From: Caldisericia bacterium
Lineage (GTDB): Bacteria > Caldisericota > Caldisericia > UBA6126
NCBI GenBank assembly: GCA_028708485.1
Contig: JAQVYZ010000096.1
Coordinates: 1-5,096 of the forward strand
Reading direction: 5' to 3'
Length of the DNA: 5,096 nucleotides
Below are positions 1 to 3,924 of the stretch, in pieces. The notes below the pieces were generated by a model. The model saw nothing but the letters and a program-made list of their open reading frames with translations, searched no databases and was not told the DNA's origin. The translations under genes were made by a program, and so were the position numbers. Position 1 is the stretch's first letter; each line of letters starts with the position of its first letter.

Positions 1-32
1 CTTTCTATTCGTCGAATTAGATAAAGCTTAAA

Positions 33-42
33 AAGGAAGGGG
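33..42 (+). promoter_or_regulatory. Shine-Dalgarno that selects a GTG start
   Basis: AAGGAAGGGG ends five bases before the GTG at 48. It is purine-rich and well placed, and the reading frame from this GTG begins directly with a signal peptide (MARAFQLRIL...). No ATG lies between the Shine-Dalgarno and the hydrophobic segment, so the GTG is the only sensible start. The promoter of this gene lies outside the window or is not recognisable in the 47 bases shown. Confidence 0.8.
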
Positions 43-47
43 CGTTT

Positions 48-1757
48 GTGGCCAGAGCATTTCAATTGAGAATTCTTTTGATAATACTCATACTGGTGTT
101 TTTTACCGGGTGTGGAGCTAACAATCAAACAAAAGAGTTTAGTGCTACTGATCGAAACTCTTCCTGGATGGTGTTGTTACCCGGGCGAATAATTCACATC
201 TCTCCAGACGAAGAACCTGACAAATACAAAGGACTATATGCACAAAGCATCACAGCAAAATCAATGGATGATACTAATACCAGATTCGGAGAGATTATAT
301 TTGACGCTTCCGGCCAAGTTCAACACCAAATCATCGGAGAGGGTAAGACTGATTTCAGTGTAGAGGATGGCAATTTGCTTTATCAAAAATACCAGGATCA
401 TCAAACGTTCTCTTTTAGCCATTGGACAGAAAGTGGAGGAACTCTTGTTTTTGACTCATTATCATACAATCATCAGATCACATTATCAAAATTATCTTTA
501 TCTGCAATTGGGGCTCCTTATCTTGTTCCACTCCGTTCCTATTTTTCTGAACTATCCCAACGACCGGATATGGCGGTCATATTAGCCGATGAAAGTCATG
601 ATGAGTCGATCTGGATTGCCCACTGGATGGACGATGATCACGCTAAATTGGATGGAAAAGTTAAAGTTGCTGATGGAGAAGAACCTGCTTTAGCATATCA
701 ACCTCATCCGGAATTTCTCTCCTCCGATGATACATCCCGCCTTATCAACTATAGACCGGAAGGAGCAGGTATCTGTTGGGTGGTCACTACAAAAGACAAA
801 GCTCATTACCTCTTTGGGAATGTGAAGAAGAACTTTGGGGGAAAAGCTGTTCTAAAACGCAATGTGAAAAATCCTGACAAACCGGATATATTTGAAGAAG
901 AGTGGATAATCGAAGGGGGTATTGACCATTCTTTCCCATTTATCGCAAAATTTTCCGATGATTGGACATTTTTATGGGGTAATCGATTGGTTGTGTCCAA
1001 GCCTTTAATCCGTGATTTGTTTTTAGAAGAAGTAGCACTAGCGGAGGATGGATTTTACCTCTGCGGTACACTTCCATTCCGGACAGGGGTCTGGATTGGT
1101 AAAACTGACTTTAACGGGAAAGTAGCTTTCATCAGGCAATATCAATATTCCGATAAGGAGTTTATAACGATATCGAAGATGGTTTTCACCGATCAGGACC
1201 AGCTTCTTCTGACCGGTTTTATAGAAACTCCTCCATGGAAAAGAACGATACAAGAAACCTATCAGAATTCTTGGGATAAAAGCGAGGAAAACCAAAATTC
1301 ATTATTTTTTATCACATTGGATCAACAAGGACAATTGGTAACCGCCAACCAATATGCCTTCAAAGGAGCTTCAAAGGGAATAGCTCAGTTAGACAATGCT
1401 CTTCCCCTCGAGGATGGTTCTTATTTCTTATCCGGGATTGTTCAAGATTCATTCTTTTTGATGAAAACCGATCCATCGGGCAAACCGCCAAAAGATCTGT
1501 TTGACATGAAAACACTATCATTTCAGTCCTCTGAAAGCAGTGTAAACCCTTATTCCCTCTCTGTCACCCTTGAGAAGGATCAACTCACAGAAAAACCTCT
1601 CTTACTCACAAAAACGATTCTGAATAGATCGGTTGATAAGAAGAAATGGGGAAAACGCGCCTCAATACAAATCGACAACCTTCCGGTTGTGAAAAGTTAT
1701 TCCGGCTTAAACTGGATAACGGAACAAATCATTCCATTCGGACAGGCATTTGAATAA
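48..1757 (+). CDS. Lipoprotein with beta-propeller-like repeats, function unknown
   Basis: 569 residues, GTG start. Residues 1-22 form a type II (lipoprotein) signal peptide: basic R3/R8, a hydrophobic stretch at 9-19, then the lipobox FTGC with the acylated Cys at 22. The mature protein should be anchored to a membrane by lipid and face away from the cytoplasm; residue +2 is Gly, not the Asp that holds lipoproteins in the inner membrane of E. coli-type cells. The C-terminal half has at least three copies of a propeller-type unit: a turn like 'EDGFYLCG' or 'EDGSYFLSG' (about 333-340, 383-390, 455-463) followed by a strand and a K/LD-x-x-G turn such as 'GKTDFNG', 'ITLDQQG' and 'MKTDPSG' (about 351-357, 422-428, 472-478). 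This resembles bacterial repeats of the form 'DGG-aliphatic-G ... KLD-x-x-G-x-x-W'. Residues 30-290 show no motif I recognise. No catalytic residues stand out; a binding or scaffold role is an inference. The gene is intact and ends in TAA. Confidence 0.9.
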   Translation: MARAFQLRILLIILILVFFTGCGANNQTKEFSATDRNSSWMVLLPGRIIHISPDEEPDKYKGLYAQSITAKSMDDTNTRFGEIIFDASGQVQHQIIGEGKTDFSVEDGNLLYQKYQDHQTFSFSHWTESGGTLVFDSLSYNHQITLSKLSLSAIGAPYLVPLRSYFSELSQRPDMAVILADESHDESIWIAHWMDDDHAKLDGKVKVADGEEPALAYQPHPEFLSSDDTSRLINYRPEGAGICWVVTTKDKAHYLFGNVKKNFGGKAVLKRNVKNPDKPDIFEEEWIIEGGIDHSFPFIAKFSDDWTFLWGNRLVVSKPLIRDLFLEEVALAEDGFYLCGTLPFRTGVWIGKTDFNGKVAFIRQYQYSDKEFITISKMVFTDQDQLLLTGFIETPPWKRTIQETYQNSWDKSEENQNSLFFITLDQQGQLVTANQYAFKGASKGIAQLDNALPLEDGSYFLSGIVQDSFFLMKTDPSGKPPKDLFDMKTLSFQSSESSVNPYSLSVTLEKDQLTEKPLLLTKTILNRSVDKKKWGKRASIQIDNLPVVKSYSGLNWITEQIIPFGQAFE

Positions 1758-1938
1758 TTAGTAGCCCTCATATCAGTGCAAGGATAGTAATCTTTATGTA
1801 TACTTTGTTGACACAAAAATGTTTTCACACTGTTTTTTAATTGGTAGTTAAACATCAAGAACAAATAAAGAAAAACATTAATTATTTCAGTTTGAGGATT
1901 ATAATGATAAAAACAGAATTCCGTGTGAGAGGTGAGAG
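1758..1938 (+). promoter_or_regulatory. Intergenic region with a possible promoter for the CxxC lipoprotein
   Basis: A perfect -35 hexamer TTGACA lies at 1808-1813. Seventeen bases downstream there is only TGTTTT (1831-1836), a poor -10, so the promoter is weakly supported. A perfect TATAAT lies at 1900-1905 but has no -35 at the right distance (ATTAAT at 1877-1882) and overlaps a possible leader ORF start. No GC-rich stem followed by a T-run is present after the first gene, so no intrinsic terminator is visible and read-through from the upstream lipoprotein gene is possible. Confidence 0.3.
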
Positions 1939-1942
1939 ATGA
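1904..1942 (+). CDS. Possible 12-codon leader peptide coupled to the next gene
   Basis: The frame ATG...TGA encodes MIKTEFRVRGER. GAGG at 1894-1897 sits six bases before its ATG and could serve as a Shine-Dalgarno. Its stop codon (1940-1942) overlaps the ATG of the following gene (1939-1941) in an ATGA arrangement, the classic geometry for translational coupling. The peptide contains no run of a single regulatory amino acid, so ordinary amino-acid attenuation is not suggested. The ORF is very short and could be chance; the overlapping TATAAT at 1900-1905 is a competing reading of the same bases. Confidence 0.25.
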   Translation: MIKTEFRVRGER

Positions 1943-2754
1943 AGAAAAAACTAATACTAACCTTCTTAATCCTTTCTATTGTTATGTTTTCCAACTCGGG
2001 GTGTATGTCTCCATCTGGGAGCACGGTTACCGTGACGGAGCTGTTTACGGCTGTATGGTGTATCGGTTGTATTTTTAGCCATTCAGCCATCGATGAAATC
2101 TACAATGAATACGGCAGGGATAAGTTTGTCGCCATTGAGTACTATGTAGATTCCACTACTGACCTCCCTTATCCTCGTTTGGCATGTAAAGAATCGAAAG
2201 ACAGAATGAAATGGTACATGAGCGACAAAGGCTTGCCAACGGCTTTTTTTAATGGATCTGACTATTTAAAAGGTGTACCTAACATGGATGATGATAGTTA
2301 TGAAGGAAAAAAGGCTTGTATGAAGGAATCCTATGTCGGAAAGATGGAACAATATAATGCCATTTTACCTTCAATACAAATCTGGGCAACCTGTAAGCAG
2401 ATAGATTCCGCTGATAATTTTACGATTTCACTCTCCGTGAAAGCATTAGATGAGATTTCCTATTCTTCCTTGATGCTCAATATAGCCTTGATTGAAAGTA
2501 ACATTGAATTTAACGCTATCAATGGCGATAAAATCCATAACCATGTATTCCGGGAATGGATTAAGCCACCAGAAATCAAAGATACCATTGGCATCCCGTT
2601 GACCTTAACCAAGATTGGAGATATTTACAAGGCAGAGTTTCCTTTCTACCTGAATACTGAGTTGTACAAAAAAGACCTATCCATCATTCTGTTTGTACAA
2701 GACATGGAGACGAAATCTATTCTGCAAGGCTTGGAGATCAAGTTACAGGAATAA
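1939..2754 (+). CDS. Thioredoxin-like CxxC lipoprotein, Omp28-related type
   Basis: 271 residues. The start is fixed by AGGTGA at 1930-1935, which matches the anti-Shine-Dalgarno well. Residues 1-22 are a lipoprotein signal peptide (KKK, hydrophobic 5-17, lipobox NSGC, Cys22). Residues about 30-110 look like a thioredoxin fold: strand 'VTELFTAVW', redox motif W40-C-I-G-C44, helix 'AIDEIYNEYG', strand 'VAIEYYVD', then 'KWYMSDKGLPTAFFNG' with the expected cis-proline at P100. This order, with R/YY before G-x-P-T-x-x-x-N-G, is typical of Omp28-related extracytoplasmic proteins. The 'IHNHVFREWI' segment near 199-208 also resembles the HNHV-R motif of their C-terminal beta domain (about 145-271). 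Further cysteines occur at 83, 127 and 152. A role in thiol-disulfide exchange outside the cytoplasm is inferred from the CxxC; no redox partner gene is in view. The 181-base gap to the preceding gene allows either separate or shared transcription. Confidence 0.9.
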   Translation: MKKKLILTFLILSIVMFSNSGCMSPSGSTVTVTELFTAVWCIGCIFSHSAIDEIYNEYGRDKFVAIEYYVDSTTDLPYPRLACKESKDRMKWYMSDKGLPTAFFNGSDYLKGVPNMDDDSYEGKKACMKESYVGKMEQYNAILPSIQIWATCKQIDSADNFTISLSVKALDEISYSSLMLNIALIESNIEFNAINGDKIHNHVFREWIKPPEIKDTIGIPLTLTKIGDIYKAEFPFYLNTELYKKDLSIILFVQDMETKSILQGLEIKLQE

Positions 2755-2966
2755 ATACACAAGAGGACGGGGGTGTTGGGTATCCTCATTGAATGGGAAT
2801 TTGCAGATGAATTTTAGGAGTTTAATGAAACACACAAAAAGCTCCCTCTGAGTTACCTATGATTTAAATAACCGCATTTGGATTTATTTCTTTTGCTAGC
2901 AAAATTAACACTAGCTATTTAAAAGTGTAATCGGAACTTTAAGAAAATAAAACAATTATTGTAACA

Positions 2967-3050
2967 ACCATTTTAAAATAATCATTAAAAATAATAATTC
3001 TTAATAAAATATTTCTATTAAATATTAATTAGTGGTATATTTAAAATGGT
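2967..3050. repeat. 11-bp inverted repeat bounding an AT-rich segment
   Basis: ACCATTTTAAA at 2967-2977 is the exact reverse complement of TTTAAAATGGT at 3040-3050, with 62 bases between. The arms are visible directly. In DNA this AT-rich, an 11-bp match carries limited weight, but the two GG/CC pairs in the arms make it more than pure A/T chance. No target-site duplication or transposase is visible, so a miniature transposon is not claimed. Confidence 0.45.
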
Positions 3051-3057
3051 ATAGGTA

Positions 3058-3083
3058 AAAGTAGCTTTACACAAGTAAGCTAA
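3058..3083 (+). repeat. Copy 1 of an AAAGTAGCTTTA structured element
   Basis: AAAGTAGCTTTA (3058-3069) is followed by AGTA-A-GCTA (3074-3082). The same 12-mer and AGTA-C-GCTA recur upstream of the RHS gene (3657-3680). In this copy TAGCTT (3062-3067) pairs with AAGCTA (3077-3082), and AC/GT extends the stem past a one-base bulge around an ACAA loop. The element is followed at once by the perfect hairpin at 3086-3113 and lies about 170 bases before the 101-residue ORF. Confidence 0.45.
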
Positions 3084-3085
3084 GA

Positions 3086-3113
3086 ATAGGTTTTATTAAT
3101 GTGTAAAACCTAT
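3086..3113 (+). repeat. Perfect 10-bp hairpin
   Basis: ATAGGTTTTA (3086-3095) pairs perfectly with TAAAACCTAT (3104-3113) around an eight-base loop. No T-run follows, so it is not a normal intrinsic terminator on the + strand. Its position just after the copy-1 element and before the 101-residue ORF suggests either a structured 5' leader or a dyad binding site. The sequence alone does not decide between them. Confidence 0.5.
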
Positions 3114-3241
3114 AATACAAACTTACTGGAAGACGTGAGGTGACGTAGACCGCGTATCAACTTTTTGGTTCGATCAATCAAGAAAATTCACTATTTGAAT
3201 TAATTGGTTTTTCAATGATAGCTTAAACAAGGAGTATTGTT

Positions 3242-3547
3242 ATGAATAAGGAGCTTTTTCTGATGGAAATCAGAATGATTGTGCATCATATGGCTACCAG
3301 TAATGGTAATTTAGTAAAAAGGTTTTCTAATGTTGCTCTCAAAATTTTATCGTTGCATAGCGATTGTTTAAATCAAGAGATGAAGAAGCAATTAGAGGAT
3401 ATACAGGAGTATATTCAAGAGAGAATTGATTTCTCATTAAATCCAATGAATCAAACGGTTAATATCAAGAATCTGAAAAAAGAAAAAACAAAACAGATGA
3501 TTGATCAATTACTAGAAATTACCTATAGTGTAGAAGATAAAAAATGA
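3242..3547 (+). CDS. Small helical charged protein, function unknown
   Basis: 101 residues. AAGGAG at 3229-3234, seven bases before the ATG, strongly supports the start. I do not recognise the family. The sequence is rich in K, E, I, L, M and Q with no glycine- or proline-rich parts, so it should be almost entirely alpha-helical. A likely amphipathic helix runs about 40-64 ('CLNQEMKKQLEDIQEYIQERIDF'-like pattern), followed by an NPMNQT break near 67-72 and a second helix at about 76-95. There is no signal peptide, membrane segment or metal-binding motif; it is probably cytoplasmic. An adaptor, antitoxin-like or regulatory helical-bundle role is possible but not shown. The gene is AT-rich (17 of 60 G/C in 3301-3360), like its flanks and unlike the RHS body. 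It stands alone, with 487 and 340 bases to its neighbours, and lies between the two AAAGTAGCTTTA elements. Confidence 0.75.
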   Translation: MNKELFLMEIRMIVHHMATSNGNLVKRFSNVALKILSLHSDCLNQEMKKQLEDIQEYIQERIDFSLNPMNQTVNIKNLKKEKTKQMIDQLLEITYSVEDKK

Positions 3548-3593
3548 ATCGAGATCTTCTATTTACTCCCTAAAAAATACTTATTTGATTTTC

Positions 3594-3621
3594 TTTACTT
3601 TTTTTTTCTTTCTGCTAGGAT
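3594..3621 (+). promoter_or_regulatory. Extended -10 promoter upstream of the RHS leader
   Basis: TGCTAGGAT (3613-3621) contains an extended -10: TG, one base, then TAGGAT (four of six matches to TATAAT). TTTACT at 3594-3599 (four of six to TTGACA) lies 16 bases upstream. A T9 tract (3599-3607) fills the spacer. Transcription would start near 3628, immediately before the structured leader of the RHS gene, giving a leader of about 260 bases. This is the best promoter-like arrangement in the window, but it rests on sequence match alone. Confidence 0.4.
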
Positions 3622-3627
3622 GAATTT

Positions 3628-3887
3628 ATGGGAGCTTATTAAAGCTGAGGGAGCCGAAAGTAGCTTTAACTAGTACGCTAGTAACGATCGTCGAGATCCT
3701 GACCTTATTACCCAAACAAGGTGATACCTGCGATGAGGTGTTATAGGATGACGGAATCGAAAAAAAAGATATTACAAAAGAAGGGAATCAAAAACCATCC
3801 CAGGTATTTCGATTGGTATTTTTTTCTAATCAAGTTTTTGCGTTTATTTTTCATTTGTTCACCAAAATACCTTGGAAGGAGATCGAA
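3628..3887 (+). promoter_or_regulatory. Long structured 5' leader of the RHS gene, candidate riboregulator
   Basis: Several stems can be drawn. AGCTT/AAGCT (3633-3637 with 3642-3646) competes with a perfect 8-bp stem TTAAAGCT/AGCTTTAA (3639-3646 with 3662-3669). ACTAG-TACG-CTAGT (3669-3682) is a UNCG-type hairpin. TATTACC/GGTGATA (3706-3712 with 3720-3726) closes a seven-base loop, and ATCCT/AGGAT (3696-3700 with 3745-3749) could enclose it. ATACCTG (3724-3730) can instead pair with CAGGTAT (3801-3807). AGGTATTT (3802-3809) can alternatively pair with AAATACCT (3865-3872), which touches the RHS Shine-Dalgarno GGAAGGAG (3874-3881); GGTATTTT (3815-3822) competes for the same ATACC. I compared it from memory with the main riboswitch classes and found no match. 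Whether it is a riboswitch, thermosensor, intron remnant or merely a long UTR is unknown. Confidence 0.35.
3657..3682 (+). repeat. Copy 2 of an AAAGTAGCTTTA structured element
   Basis: AAAGTAGCTTTA (3657-3668) is identical to 3058-3069 and is followed by AGTA-C-GCTA (3672-3680), matching AGTA-A-GCTA of copy 1 with a one-base spacing change. Here the bases form the ACTAG/CTAGT hairpin with a TACG loop. The two copies begin 599 bases apart and flank the 101-residue ORF. Farther downstream the similarity becomes weak (AGGTGACG at about 3138-3145 against AGGATGACG at 3745-3753). Confidence 0.45.
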
Positions 3888-3924
3888 ATGTCTAACAATT
3901 GTAAGGTTCAGAATCTTGTTTTAA
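3748..3924 (+). CDS. Doubtful 58-residue membrane-peptide ORF overlapping the RHS start
   Basis: From the ATG at 3748 the product begins MTESKKKILQKKG and has one hydrophobic, aromatic segment (about residues 25-41, 'WYFFLIKFLRLFFIC') followed by a basic tail. GAGGTG at 3735-3740 lies seven bases before this ATG, an acceptable Shine-Dalgarno; the same frame can be opened further upstream by GTG at 3721. The ORF overlaps the first 37 bases of the RHS gene in another frame. T-rich DNA readily produces such hydrophobic frames, and the region also folds as a leader RNA, so this may not be translated. If real, it would be a small membrane peptide or a coupling leader. Confidence 0.22.
   Translation: MTESKKKILQKKGIKNHPRYFDWYFFLIKFLRLFFICSPKYLGRRSKCLTIVRFRILF

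Larger units (their letters stand above)
2755..3241. other. AT-rich intergenic stretch without a convincing gene
   Basis: The 487 bases hold no ORF of useful length. The part around 2940-3060 is extremely A/T-rich (8 G/C in each 60-base row by hand count). It contains an 11-bp inverted repeat (2967-2977 with 3040-3050), the palindrome ACAAT-T-ATTGT, a perfect 10-bp hairpin (3086-3113) and an element related to one upstream of the RHS gene (3058-3083). From about 3120 to 3180 the composition rises and shows short runs such as GTGAGGTGACGTAGACC. GAGGA/TCCTC (2763-2767 with 2783-2787) could form a small stem just after the lipoprotein stop but lacks a T-run, so I do not call it a terminator. No convincing promoter is seen; TATAAT at 3111-3116 has no matching -35. 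Confidence 0.6.

Noticed and set aside
806..1295. Minus-strand frames inside the first lipoprotein gene
   Set aside because: The sense frame is a clear lipoprotein with a signal peptide and repeats; the antisense frames have no recognisable features.
2763..2787. GAGGA/TCCTC stem as terminator of the CxxC lipoprotein gene
   Set aside because: The stem is only five pairs with a 15-base loop, and no T-run follows.
2811..2851. TAGGAG followed by an 8-codon ORF (MKHTKSSL) after the CxxC lipoprotein
   Set aside because: It is too short to support as a gene, nothing follows in frame, and it is not coupled to another start; it may be chance or the remnant of a decayed gene.
3585..3621. TTGATT at 3585-3590 as the -35 for TAGGAT at 3616-3621
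   Set aside because: The spacer would be 25 bases, too long; TTTACT at 3594-3599 gives a 16-base spacer and is preferred.
2841..3654. GCTCCCTC at 2841-2848 as the inverted complement of GAGGGAGC at 3647-3654
   Set aside because: Only eight bases match and the flanks do not extend it, so chance is a sufficient explanation.
3691..3760. Similarity of the TAGGATGACGGAATCG area to sequence inside group II introns
   Set aside because: The resemblance is from memory and short. No domain V hairpin and no reverse transcriptase/maturase frame are present in the window.
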